Source: CAZIWX01 sp964543125
GTDB lineage: Bacteria; Fidelibacterota; UBA8477
Assembly (NCBI GenBank): GCA_964543125.1
Contig: CAZIWX010000012.1
Location: 1-42,485 of the forward strand
DNA length: 42,485 nucleotides
Direction of reading: 5' to 3'
Positions within the stretch are counted from its first letter, which is position 1. The number at the start of each line of letters is the position of its first letter. A program made the position numbers and the translations under genes. Shown here piece after piece: positions 33,846 to 41,767 of the stretch. The notes beneath the pieces were generated by a model. The model ran no database searches and was not told the origin of the DNA. It worked only from the letters and a program-made list of their open reading frames with translations.

Positions 33846-33867
33846 GGGATACTCCGGATGAATGGTT

Positions 33868-35070
33868 TCAGGCTGGCCGTGTTTTACGCGGTGAAAGGGT
33901 AAAAGAAACCACGAAAAACATGATTAATGCCAGGCCGGCACCCACTGTAAAGACACCATTCAATTGCCAGCCGGCATAAACCAGACCCATGATAAAGGGT
34001 CCTAAAGTTTGTCCCACCCGCAACACCGTACCGTTGAGGGACAAGATGGCCGCGCGTTGATCCATGGGCGCCAGACTGGTGAGCAGGGTTTGCATACTGG
34101 GCATGTTTAACCCCTGCGCGACGCCAAAAATAATGGTCGGAATCAGGATTGTCCAGATGGTGTGCATACTCGGCGCCAGCACCAGGGTGAGCCCATAAAG
34201 AATGAACGCGGTTTTGATCAACGTGCGTTCGGAATATTTCGCGGTGAGCCGCCCCAACTGCAGAGCTGTCGCCGCCGTGCTGAGCGAGGATGCTGAAATG
34301 ACCAATCCAATCACCAGCGGTGTAGCCTGGAACAAGTGATCCATGAGAATGGGAAAATAGATAAGAAAAACACCGTACAGGAGAATGAAGGTTCCAACGC
34401 TGATAGTAAACAATCCCAGCATCTCGCGTTTTGCCACACTGCGCCAGGCCTTGCGTAAGTAGTCACTCAGCTTTTCCGTACTCCCGGGCTCCGGGTTTTT
34501 CAGGTTGTTCAACACGCTAAACGCCACCGGCAACGCCAACAGTGGCAGGCTGAACGGAAAATACCAACTGATATTGGCCAAAGCGCCACCGATAATAGGA
34601 TATAAAGCCGTTCCCAGACTCAGCACCCCGGCATTGTATCCCATCGCCGTGGCGCGGACCCGGCCGCTGTACAAATCACCAATGAGTGTGATATTCAAGG
34701 CGCCGATCGCGGCCGCTCCCACACCTTGTAAAAACCGAAAAGCCAGGAGTAGATGGAATTGGCGGGAAAAGAAACAGGCGGTCCCGGCCAACCCATACAT
34801 AATAAGCGACGGCCCCAGAATTTTCTTGCGGCCATAGCGATCGGCCAGGACGCCCAAAACCGGCGTCAATAGCACTCCGGGAAAGGTGAAAAAAGTAATG
34901 AGCAGCCCGATATCCCGGGGTGAAACGTGCAACATCCGGCTGATTTTGGGAAAGGCCGGCGTGAGACTCGCTACCCCTTGAATGGCAATCAAGGTCACAC
35001 TGAAAACGATGAGGAGATTGGGGTCGGTTATGAGTCGCCGGGGTGGTTTGATTACGGCTGTCTCACTCAC
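33868..35070 (-). CDS. Major facilitator superfamily transporter
   Basis: A 400-residue, 12-helix permease starting at GTG (35070). The loop 2-3 signature GVLADRYGRKKILGPSLI is motif A of drug:H+ antiporters, and GVGAAAIGALNITLIGDLY is in helix 4-5. The two six-helix halves are separated by a basic cytoplasmic loop near residues 195-215. Drug or small-molecule efflux is likely but the substrate is unknown. The downstream DUF2804 gene is in the same transcription unit. No clear ribosome site is present. Confidence 0.82.
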   Translation of the reverse strand: MSETAVIKPPRRLITDPNLLIVFSVTLIAIQGVASLTPAFPKISRMLHVSPRDIGLLITFFTFPGVLLTPVLGVLADRYGRKKILGPSLIMYGLAGTACFFSRQFHLLLAFRFLQGVGAAAIGALNITLIGDLYSGRVRATAMGYNAGVLSLGTALYPIIGGALANISWYFPFSLPLLALPVAFSVLNNLKNPEPGSTEKLSDYLRKAWRSVAKREMLGLFTISVGTFILLYGVFLIYFPILMDHLFQATPLVIGLVISASSLSTAATALQLGRLTAKYSERTLIKTAFILYGLTLVLAPSMHTIWTILIPTIIFGVAQGLNMPSMQTLLTSLAPMDQRAAILSLNGTVLRVGQTLGPFIMGLVYAGWQLNGVFTVGAGLALIMFFVVSFTLSPRKTRPA

Positions 35071-35113
35071 AATGGGGCAAACTTACAGTCTGGGAATCGG
35101 AGCGCAACAGGAT

Positions 35114-35854
35114 TCAATCCGTCAGGGTCACAACCCGCGCAATTGAAAAATCGCATGAGACCGAGCCACCCGGGAGAAACGCCGGATCAACACTTCCGTG
35201 GGTATTGGAATGGAGGATGAGCTTAATCGAAGAGATATTCGCTACTTTGTTTAATAGAGCCGTGGAAATCACCGTGACGCCGTTTTCCGGATTCGTCAAC
35301 TGAAAACTTTCCAGGCCATAGGTAAGTTGATTATTGTCGATATAATAGTAATAATAATCCAGGTACCGGGGGCCGATAGAATCCACATACTGCCAGGAAA
35401 TGGGTAACGCGCTACCGCGGCTTTGCGTGGTGGGGGCATACAGGGCGATCAGGTCTTTCCGCGGAGTGGTTGCCGTGCAGCGGTAAATCTGGCTGTCACT
35501 CAGGGTGATGGCAATAGTATAAACGGAATCCGCCTGAAGGAAGGGGCTTGAATCCGGTTGGAAAATATATCCGAGATCAGTTTCCGATAATACCGAATCA
35601 TTGACGGTAAGGACTCCCCCGCTGATATGAATGTAATTGGAATTCTTGTCAAACAGGTTAACAATAACTTTGTCGATCCGATCACCGTTGGAATTGATGG
35701 ATTTGGTCAGGGAGATGACGGGCAGGAGGAGTCCGGGATTGGTGACGGATTTTGTATTCACGCCTGAACCGGGTTCGGAGCAATTGAACATGAAAAGACT
35801 TAACACCGAAAATAGGACGACCCCGTTTGAACGGCCGGCCACTTTAATATTCAC
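35114..35854 (-). CDS. Predicted lipoprotein, unknown
   Basis: A 246-residue protein starting at GTG (35854) with GGGAAAG about 6 bases upstream. The hydrophobic N-terminus ends LFMFNCSEPGSG, so Cys25 is a probable lipidation site. The remainder is rich in Ser/Thr/Tyr and alternating beta-type stretches (LDYYYYYIDNNQLTYGLE); no family is recognised. It lies 43 bases from the MFS start and points the same way, but a link is not evident. Confidence 0.6.
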   Translation of the reverse strand: MNIKVAGRSNGVVLFSVLSLFMFNCSEPGSGVNTKSVTNPGLLLPVISLTKSINSNGDRIDKVIVNLFDKNSNYIHISGGVLTVNDSVLSETDLGYIFQPDSSPFLQADSVYTIAITLSDSQIYRCTATTPRKDLIALYAPTTQSRGSALPISWQYVDSIGPRYLDYYYYYIDNNQLTYGLESFQLTNPENGVTVISTALLNKVANISSIKLILHSNTHGSVDPAFLPGGSVSCDFSIARVVTLTD

Positions 35855-35937
35855 CTACTTTCCCTCGAGAATATTGGCACTCTGATCCGATTTTTCCTGA
35901 ATTGGCGCGTACCCTATAAAAGTCCCGCCAATATGTT

Positions 35938-36510
35938 TTACAACGCGCTAGTGCTCAGCCGGACATAAAATTGATAGCCGGCCCGGCCGGGAACAACTTG
36001 TTTTTTAATGTCGATACCGGCGGCCCGGAGTGCATCCAGCACATCGTTGATGGAACAGTTATCGGCGATAATTTGCCAGCGGTCCCGCTCCAGGTCTGCA
36101 ATACTGGTAAGGGTTTGCAGGGCCAGATAGCGTTGCTTGCCCTGCTTAAAGATTATTTGAGTTTGATCCGTGATCCGGTCACCGCTTGGATAACTCATGA
36201 TGGTCATGGTATCGATGACCACCACCGGCCCAAATTGTTGCCGGCTGGTTTGCCGTGACCCTTCAACCGCTTCGACAAGAATCGTGTTGATCCGAGTTTC
36301 TAAATTCCCTGCCAAATCACCCAAAGCCGATAGTACTGCCGCTGAAAAATCGGCCCCGCCGCCAAACCCGTACACCCTACCATCAGGGGCATCCCGACTA
36401 TTAAACCAGACCGGCTCATTGCCGGCTTGGGTCAGAGCGCCACTGCTCAGGACCATGAGCAGACCCAGGAAGATACCCGTTTTAATTCGATTAAATTTCA
36501 GCCACCGCAT
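35938..36510 (-). CDS. Exported LPP20-like protein
   Basis: A 190-residue protein with a cleavable signal (about residues 10-30, ending ALTQAGNE). The mature part begins PVWFNSRDAPDGRVYGFGGG-ADFSAAVLSALGDLAGNLETRI, which resembles the LPP20 pattern (P-x-W ... Y-G-x-G ... repeated Ala then helix then beta strands). No lipobox Cys is present. The AAAAGGAG site is well placed before the ATG. Function unknown; in other bacteria LPP20-like proteins are outer-membrane or flagella-associated. No flagellar genes are nearby. Confidence 0.5.
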   Translation of the reverse strand: MRWLKFNRIKTGIFLGLLMVLSSGALTQAGNEPVWFNSRDAPDGRVYGFGGGADFSAAVLSALGDLAGNLETRINTILVEAVEGSRQTSRQQFGPVVVIDTMTIMSYPSGDRITDQTQIIFKQGKQRYLALQTLTSIADLERDRWQIIADNCSINDVLDALRAAGIDIKKQVVPGRAGYQFYVRLSTSAL

Positions 36511-36651
36511 CCGCCGCTCCTTTTCACTTCTTATGGAGGGTTAATGAGAATGTAAAGGTGGAACCATCAATTCGAAACGGCGAAGTGCCCTGTAAAAGTA
36601 AAACGCCCCTGAAGACTCGGAGGCTTCTGATCAACTAAGTATCCACCGAGC

Positions 36652-38085
36652 TTAGTACGACTTGGCAAAAATGACCTCGTATTGCGCCGGCTCACCGGTA
36701 AAGATGCATTTTCCGGGATTTTCCGGCTGATCAAACGGAATATTGCGGATGGTGGCTTTGGTGGCCGCCTTGATTTTCTCCTCCACTTCGGGATCGCCAT
36801 TCCAACCGGCACGGATAAAGCCGCCCTGCTTGCTCAATATCGTCCGGAATTCCTCCCAGGTTTCGGCCCGGTGGGTGTTTTCCCGTTGAAACTTTAACGC
36901 CCGGTCGAACAACGCCTGTTGGACGTCGGCCAAGCGTTGAGGCAGGCTTTCCGCCAATCCGGCCATGGGTAAAAATGATTTTTCGCCATTATAGCGTGTC
37001 ACCAGGACCACCTGCCGTTTTTCCACATCCTTGGGACCCAGTTCAAGGCGCAGCGGGACGCCCCGCATTTCCCATTCGTTGAATTTATAGCCCGGTGAGC
37101 TGGTTTCATCGTCATCCACCTTCACCCGGATGCCCCGGGCTTTCAAATCCCGGTCGAGTTTAGCCACTTCGGCCAGGACGGCTGATTTCTGCTCCGCATC
37201 ACGGAAAATGGGAATAATGACCACCTGAAAAGGCGCTATTCTCGGCGGTAGGATCAACCCTTTATCGTCGCCGTGAGTCATGATCACACCGCCGATCAAG
37301 CGGGTACTCACACCCCAACTGGTGGCGTACACATATTCGGCTTCATTCTTCTGATTTTGAAAGGTAACCTCAAAGGCTTTGGCGAAATTTTGTCCCAGAT
37401 TGTGACTGGTGCCGGCTTGGAGCGCCTTGGCGTCGCGCATCAGGGCTTCGATGGAATAGGTGGCCACCGCACCGGCAAACTTTTCACTTTCCGATTTGCG
37501 GCCGGTAATCACCGGCATGGCCATCCACTCCTCGGCGAAAGTTTTATAGACCTGCAGCATGCGCCGGGTTTCTTCCCCGGCTTCGGCGGCACTGGCGTGG
37601 GCGGTGTGGCCTTCCTGCCATAAAAATTCCGTGGTCCGCAGAAACAGGCGGGTGCGCATTTCCCAACGCACCACATTGGCCCATTGGTTAATCAGCAGTG
37701 GCAGATCGCGGTAGGAGCCGATCCATTTTTTATACATGTGCCAAATGATAGTCTCCGAGGTGGGCCGGATCACCAGCGGCTCTTCCAATTGCTTGCCGCC
37801 GGCATGGGTCACCACCGCCACTTCCGGCGCAAACCCTTTCACATGGTCGGCTTCTTTTTTCAGAAACGATTCTGGAATGAGCAGAGGGAAATAAGCATTC
37901 ACATGGCCGGTGGCCTTGAACAAACCATCCAAACCCTGCTGCATCAGCTCCCAGATCGCGTAACCGTAGGGCCGAATCACCATGGTGCCCTTAACCGGGC
38001 CGTAATCGGCCAATTCGGCTTTTTGAACCACCTCGGTGTACCAACGGGAAAAATCCTCGCTCTGTTTGGTTACGCCTTTTGCCAC
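36652..38085 (-). CDS. proS: Prolyl-tRNA synthetase, archaeal/eukaryote-like short type
   Basis: Charges tRNA-Pro. From GTG 38085, chosen because AAAGGAG lies 8 bases upstream, the protein has 477 residues; a TTG at 38130 would extend it but lacks support. It is the type lacking the large editing insertion: MVIRPYGYAIWELMQQGLD, LVIRPTSETIIWHMYKKW, NQWANVVRWEMRTRLFLRTTEFLWQEGHTAHA (motif 2), and GGVIMTHGDDKGLILPPRIAP (motif 3). The C-terminal zinc-type domain ends in a conserved Tyr (AKSY), as in archaeal-type enzymes. Absence of the INS domain means Ala-tRNA-Pro editing must come from a separate protein. Confidence 0.94.
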   Translation of the reverse strand: MAKGVTKQSEDFSRWYTEVVQKAELADYGPVKGTMVIRPYGYAIWELMQQGLDGLFKATGHVNAYFPLLIPESFLKKEADHVKGFAPEVAVVTHAGGKQLEEPLVIRPTSETIIWHMYKKWIGSYRDLPLLINQWANVVRWEMRTRLFLRTTEFLWQEGHTAHASAAEAGEETRRMLQVYKTFAEEWMAMPVITGRKSESEKFAGAVATYSIEALMRDAKALQAGTSHNLGQNFAKAFEVTFQNQKNEAEYVYATSWGVSTRLIGGVIMTHGDDKGLILPPRIAPFQVVIIPIFRDAEQKSAVLAEVAKLDRDLKARGIRVKVDDDETSSPGYKFNEWEMRGVPLRLELGPKDVEKRQVVLVTRYNGEKSFLPMAGLAESLPQRLADVQQALFDRALKFQRENTHRAETWEEFRTILSKQGGFIRAGWNGDPEVEEKIKAATKATIRNIPFDQPENPGKCIFTGEPAQYEVIFAKSY

Positions 38086-38142
38086 GGTAGAACTCCTTTG
38101 CTCCGAATCCAACACCTTGCTGAATCTCAAGGTTCGTGGGAA

Positions 38143-38226
38143 TCAAGGGCTTATTCCCGATGAACCGCCAATCATAACCATTTCGGTGGGGGAAACCAAG
38201 ACTGACCTTGATTTGCCATTCGACAT
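38143..38226 (-). CDS. 27-codon ORF with near-perfect Shine-Dalgarno upstream of proS
   Basis: ATG at 38226 follows AAGGAGG with a 5-base spacer, the strongest ribosome site in the neighbourhood. The peptide reads MSNGKSRSVLVSPTEMVMIG and then GSSGISP and stop, ending 57 bases before the proS start. It has only two proline codons, so classic proline attenuation is not suggested. It may be a leader peptide, a real micro-protein, or the 5' remnant of a gene lost when integrase remnant 3 arrived. Confidence 0.4.
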   Translation of the reverse strand: MSNGKSRSVLVSPTEMVMIGGSSGISP

Positions 38227-38247
38227 GCAAGCCTCCTTACTTGAGTC

Positions 38248-38740
38248 TTGAGCCTGGAGCCGGTTTTCGGCTTGGTTCGCTCAACGGCGGGGGTAAGCTT
38301 GGGGCGATACAAGCAGGTATTACGGATGGATAAAGAATGGTGGTATTCGGACGGTCCGGCCAAAAGTGGGTACGGAGGCAGAATGCAGGAAAACCCCTCT
38401 AAATTGATAAATCCGGAGCGCTGTCTCCCGGGTTTCCGCCATTACAACCATGGAACGGAACGGGTTCAGAAGACAGACGCGGAGGGGCGGCCGCCGGTCT
38501 CTGAACCGATTCCACGGCATAAGCATACGATGAAGGGTACCATCCATAAGGCCGGAATCGTGACCCCCGCCAGCTGCATTACCTTCCCGCATTTCTTTGC
38601 CCCGCATTTACTTGAGGGCGGGTAGGTTATTCGTACGATTCAAGAATTGCCGGGACACTGGGAGGTCAGGACAACCATGATTTACAAGCAGGTGCTGAAC
38701 CAACGCGGAAAAATGAGTGAAAAGCTCCGTGGACGGCCTG
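38248..38740 (+). pseudogene. Integron integrase (IntI) C-terminal remnant, copy 3, decayed
   Basis: The plus-strand frame encodes a degenerate integrase: GVSLGRYKQVLRMDKEWWYS (equivalent to the IntI-specific GVYLP...KEWGWQYVFP segment), then IHKAGIVTPASCITFPHFFA and PHLLEGG, a stop replacing Tyr, and in the same frame VIRTIQELPGHWEVRTTMIY with KQVLNQRG. Compared with copy 2 (ATCHTFRHSFATHLLETGY, IQELLGHKDVKTTMIYAHVL) nearly every conserved position is recognisable, but the catalytic HxxR is altered (ITFPH) and the frame is broken. It is dead. It points toward the permease and mazEF cassettes. The divergent proS side has lost the N-terminal half. Confidence 0.7.
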
Positions 38741-38914
38741 CAAAGGAGTTAGGCGGGTGTAGGACACGGGAATGGATTTTACGCCAAACCGGAGATAAGG
38801 GGGTATTCTAATACACTGTAATAACAACAATTACGGCAATTATAGATTTAGCTTGTTATGCCGCGATCCGGATAACCCAAGGATGCCGCCGGGGATTTTC
38901 AGGTTGACAATCTA

Positions 38915-39171
38915 AAGCGGTGGGAGTAAACTCAAACCGATACGAATAAGTAGAACAAATGGATAAAAGAATTAATGTATATGGGCGGTCCGGCGGTAAG
39001 GCTGTCAAGAACCCCGAGGATAATTGGCGGAGAAGAAACGCGCTATATCACCCCGCCTCAATTGTTTTAGGTCGCTTAACAAACTGTATTCACGTGGATT
39101 ATGCCGATTCGAGCGCTGGGGAGTTATGCCACGATCACGCAGTCCAAAGGTGTTATGAAGAAACTATATAA
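38915..39171 (+). pseudogene. Possible fourth integrase remnant or diverged duplicate of copy 3
   Basis: The stretch from 38915 resembles 38281-38400 at the DNA level (shared ATGGATAAA, CGGTCCGGC and GATAC blocks in the same order). The ORF 38959-39171 ends SAGELCHDHAVQRCYEETI, reminiscent of the IntI RRHHxHAVQRAV segment. The match is weak and could be chance. The gap from 38741 to 38914 has nothing I can name. Confidence 0.3.
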
Positions 39172-39208
39172 AAAATGTTAACCCTCATATCAGCCAGCCG
39201 GAGATTCA

Positions 39209-40291
39209 TTGAAATCCCAAAGTCTATTGATTGATTTTGTCCTGAAAGAATGGTTGTTAATAGCTTCTGGGGTCGGCTTATTACTGACATCGATATACGC
39301 TAAAAATATTCCAGCGTATTCAATTCAGGAATTTCAGGTATTATTTATCCTGTTTGCGCTATTCGTTGCCGTTAACGGCCTTCAGCGCAGTGGCCTTATA
39401 TTGAAATTATCCCAGAGCATAGAACAAGGAAAGGCCATACCATTAAAATTAGCGGCAACCACATTCTTTTTATCTATGGTGGTTACAAATGATGTTGCCT
39501 TGATTGCCATTGTGCCCTTGACTCTGGCTCTCAACATAAAGCGTAAAGATATTTTAGTTATTTTTGAGGCTTTAGCTGCGAATGCAGGTTCCGCATTGAC
39601 GCCATTTGGTAATCCTCAAAACCTTTACATTTACTGGTTCTATGGATTGCACCCCACAGAATTTGTGGCAACAATTGCCCCTTTTTCAATAGCATTCCTA
39701 TTTGTTTTGGCTGTTTCAGCATTATTCATTAAAACAAATAATGAGTTGCACATTACTTTAGAAATAAAACCTAGAGGTAGATTCACCTACATTTATGGAA
39801 TACTGCTTTTTATAGTTCTTCTGGCTGTGCTTCATATCCTTCCGATTCTGGCAGGATTATTAGTAATTATTTTTGCATTATTATTTGACCGAAAAACACT
39901 CAGGGTTGATTATCCACTTCTTTTAAGTTTCTTTTTCTTTTTCGGCCTTGCCGAAAACCTAAGAACACTGCTGGTATCTGAAATACATCATTCAGGACAT
40001 ATTTTTATGTTTTCCGCCTTGGCGAGCCAAATCATGAGCAATGTTCCAGCAACTCTATTATTCGCAAAGTTCACCCCAAATTGGGAGGCATTGCTTTGGG
40101 GAACGAACGTTGGTGGATTTGGTAGTCTTTTTGGCTCATTTGCTAATCTTATCGCCTACAAAATTTATGTAACCCATGAAGGCACAAATAATACTGCGTT
40201 GTTCACTGGGAAATTCCTTATAATTGGTTATACAGCATTTTTTATGTCTATCGCTTTGTATTTCGTTTTGCATAGGGGGCAAGGTTTGTAA
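39209..40291 (+). CDS. Ion-transporter-superfamily permease (ArsB/NhaD/SLC13-like)
   Basis: A 360-residue membrane protein with about 10 helices, starting at TTG (39209) behind GGAG. Two inverted-topology hairpins are visible: TNDVALIAIVPLTLAL with ANAGSALTPFGNPQNLYIYW, and QIMSNVPATLLFAKF with WGTNVGGFGSLFGSFANLIA. N-D/N-V-P-A plus G-N-P-Q-N are hallmarks of the IT superfamily (arsenite, Na+/H+, dicarboxylate carriers). The short length and lack of neighbouring ars genes leave the substrate open. The gene is clearly AT-richer than proS and sits between integron core boxes. Confidence 0.8.
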   Translation: MKSQSLLIDFVLKEWLLIASGVGLLLTSIYAKNIPAYSIQEFQVLFILFALFVAVNGLQRSGLILKLSQSIEQGKAIPLKLAATTFFLSMVVTNDVALIAIVPLTLALNIKRKDILVIFEALAANAGSALTPFGNPQNLYIYWFYGLHPTEFVATIAPFSIAFLFVLAVSALFIKTNNELHITLEIKPRGRFTYIYGILLFIVLLAVLHILPILAGLLVIIFALLFDRKTLRVDYPLLLSFFFFFGLAENLRTLLVSEIHHSGHIFMFSALASQIMSNVPATLLFAKFTPNWEALLWGTNVGGFGSLFGSFANLIAYKIYVTHEGTNNTALFTGKFLIIGYTAFFMSIALYFVLHRGQGL

Positions 40292-40304
40292 TGAAATATC
40301 AGAG

Positions 40305-40364
40305 GGCTAACCCGGCGCTCCACCTGATGCCAGAAAGTGGCACGACTGAGCTTTAACGTTATGT
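40305..40364 (+). repeat. attC recombination site of cassette 3
   Basis: Sixty bases, the minimum attC length, starting 14 bases after the permease stop. Left core GGCTAAC (40305-40311) and right core GTTATGT (40358-40364) bracket an imperfect stem: GCTCCACCTGATGCC against GGCACGACTGAGCTTTAAC, around a loop AGAAAGT. Unequal arm lengths leave extrahelical bases, as attC sites require. It is the clearest attC in the window. Confidence 0.75.
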
Positions 40365-40405
40365 GTGTCCCGAGACAGCGCTGAAGGATGTTGCGGTGAT
40401 GCCAC

Positions 40406-40434
40406 TTGACAAATACCCTTGGCATATGTATACT
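40406..40434 (+). promoter_or_regulatory. Sigma-70-type promoter of mazEF
   Basis: A perfect -35 TTGACA (40406-40411), 17-base spacer and -10 TATACT (40429-40434) lie 30 bases before the mazE start. The sequence GTATACTCATTGTAGATAC overlapping and following the -10 has dyad character and may be the site for MazE autorepression. Confidence 0.75.
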
Positions 40435-40463
40435 CATTGTAGATACTTATGGGAGGTCTTATA

Positions 40464-40706
40464 ATGGAAACTCGAGTCCAGAAATGGGGCAACAGTCTGG
40501 GATTGCGTATACCAAAGCCACTCGCCGAGGAAGTGGGATTACAGCTCAATTCCTCGGTTGAGTTGTCACTACTCGACGGGAAACTGGTGATTTCCCCCAT
40601 CCTCAGGTCATCGTATCGTCTTGAAGAACTGCTATCGCAAGTGAACGAGGAGAATTTACACCATGAAGTTGATGCGGGTCCCGCGGCAGGTGGCGAAGTG
40701 TGGTAA
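40464..40706 (+). CDS. mazE: MazE-type antitoxin (AbrB/SpoVT fold)
   Basis: An 80-residue protein. The ATG at 40464 is chosen because GGGAGG precedes it; the earlier ATG at 40449 overlaps that site. The swapped-hairpin AbrB domain is METRVQKWGNSLGLRIPKPL-AEEVGLQLNSSVELSLLDGKLVI, and an acidic C-terminal tail (about residues 50-80) would wrap and block the toxin. It is transcribed from its own promoter at 40406 and overlaps the toxin start. It lies inside an integron-like cassette, a usual home of toxin-antitoxin pairs. Confidence 0.9.
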   Translation: METRVQKWGNSLGLRIPKPLAEEVGLQLNSSVELSLLDGKLVISPILRSSYRLEELLSQVNEENLHHEVDAGPAAGGEVW

Positions 40707-41047
40707 AGAAGAGATCTTATGTCCCGAAGCGAGGTGATCTAATTTGGATGACCTTCAATCATCAAGCTGGACATGAACCGGCCGGCCGGCGTCCTGCCGT
40801 TGTGCTTTCACCTCTTGCCTACAATAAGAAAGTAGGGCTCGCCATTTTCTGTCCCGTCACGAGCCAAATCAAGGGCTATCCCTTTGAGGTTGGCATTCCT
40901 TCCAGCTTATCCATAACGGGTGTTATTTTGGCGGATCAGGTGAAAAGTCTGGATTGGCGCGCCAGACAGGCAGAGTTGATCTGTCCATTGCCCAAGAAAT
41001 CGGTCACGGAGGTTTTGCAGAAACTTAGTACATTGTTATTTTTCTGA
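40700..41047 (+). CDS. mazF: MazF-type mRNA interferase toxin
   Basis: A 115-residue toxin starting at GTG 40700, overlapping the last codons of mazE by 7 bases. The pattern YVPKRGDLIWMTFNHQAGHE-PAGRRPAVVLSPLAYN, FCPVTSQIKGYPFEV and ILADQVKSLDWRARQ is typical MazF/PemK (SH3-like barrel; the Arg of GRRPA and the Thr/Ser of PVTSQ form the active region). It cleaves single-stranded RNA at short motifs. The cleavage motif cannot be predicted here. Full length and apparently intact. Confidence 0.92.
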   Translation: MVKKRSYVPKRGDLIWMTFNHQAGHEPAGRRPAVVLSPLAYNKKVGLAIFCPVTSQIKGYPFEVGIPSSLSITGVILADQVKSLDWRARQAELICPLPKKSVTEVLQKLSTLLFF

Positions 41048-41080
41048 GAGATTGAATTCTATTCATGAATGTGGGGGAAC

Positions 41081-41169
41081 ATATAACAAGCCGTTGAAGC
41101 AGACAATCAGTCCGGTCACGTGTCTTGCTTACGCAACCCCCGCGCCAGTCCAGCTTGCAGCTTAACGGC
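41081..41169 (+). repeat. attC-like site of the mazEF cassette
   Basis: Left core ATATAAC (41081-41087) is followed by AA and GCCGTTGAAGC (41090-41100), which pairs with GCTTAACGGC (41160-41169) leaving one unpaired G. The right core box (expected GTTRRRY) is not recognisable after 41169 (AAAACAT), so the site is damaged. Together with 40305-40364 it brackets mazEF as a cassette. Confidence 0.5.
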
Positions 41170-41349
41170 AAAACATGAGGCGAGAGCCAGGCCGGCTGAA
41201 ATTCCATGGATAACCATATTGACAAAAATGCAATGGTTCATGGCGCCTTGGAAAGCGGTTATGATTTTTAGATCAAGGATCAACGGGGAAAAGAATATCA
41301 TTTTAAAATCGCATCATTTCCGGCGCCAACGGGCCTGGCATCGGAAGCA

Positions 41350-41730
41350 GTGGAGATTAGGAACGATGATTCACCCGGATCTAAGTTTAACATACTTTCG
41401 GATTTTTTCACAACCCCGGAAATTGCGGAGGGAAGACTCATTATAAAAATTGAAAGGGGAATAAACCGGCGCCATCTGGAGAACAGGAATGGGAAATGGG
41501 AGCTAGGGGACGGAGATTTACTCCGAGGAAGAATTGAATGGGATGATAATGCCCCCGGCACTAAATTCAATCGGGTGTTTGTTATCGATGGCCGGAAAAT
41601 TACCGGGGAAGAATTCGCAGTAATGCCGGAACCATTTGAAGAATGGCATTTTAGCTTTAAAATCTTTGATCAGCGTGATGCTGATACATCAAGACCGGGC
41701 ACGGTGGCGGGCTCGGGCACAAGCAAGTAA
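41350..41730 (+). CDS. Hypothetical protein, probably N-terminally truncated
   Basis: From the GTG at 41350 the ORF has 126 residues: VEIRNDDSPGSKFNILSDFF, IIKIERGINRRHLENRNGKW, LLRGRIEWDDNAPGTKFNRV and FVIDGRKITGEEFAVMPEPF. The polar, ordered sequence looks like a real conserved domain but I do not recognise it. The same frame continues coding-like sequence upstream to a TAG at 41269 (KDQRGKEYHFKIASFPAPTG) with no ATG, so the original start appears lost. It lies directly beyond the damaged end of the mazEF cassette, which suggests the integron debris cut into it. The 41170-41271 stretch holds nothing else. Confidence 0.5.
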   Translation: MEIRNDDSPGSKFNILSDFFTTPEIAEGRLIIKIERGINRRHLENRNGKWELGDGDLLRGRIEWDDNAPGTKFNRVFVIDGRKITGEEFAVMPEPFEEWHFSFKIFDQRDADTSRPGTVAGSGTSK

Positions 41731-41767
41731 GTTTGGCAAAATAGATCTAACCTAAGGGGGCAATAAA

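Larger units (their letters stand above)
39177..40364 (+). mobile_element. Integron-like gene cassette 3 (ion permease)
   Basis: Starts with a core-like box GTTAACC (39177-39183), carries one AT-rich gene with its own GGAG ribosome site, and ends in a compact attC at 40305-40364. A second cassette (mazEF) begins directly at the right core box. Orientation is the same as integrase remnant 3. Confidence 0.65.

Noticed and set aside
38086..38130. TTG start extending proS by 15 residues
   Set aside because: The GTG at 38085 has AAAGGAG at correct spacing and yields the usual protein length.
38131..38230. T-box or proline-codon attenuator upstream of proS
   Set aside because: No T-box consensus, no tandem proline codons, and no terminator hairpin were found in this leader.
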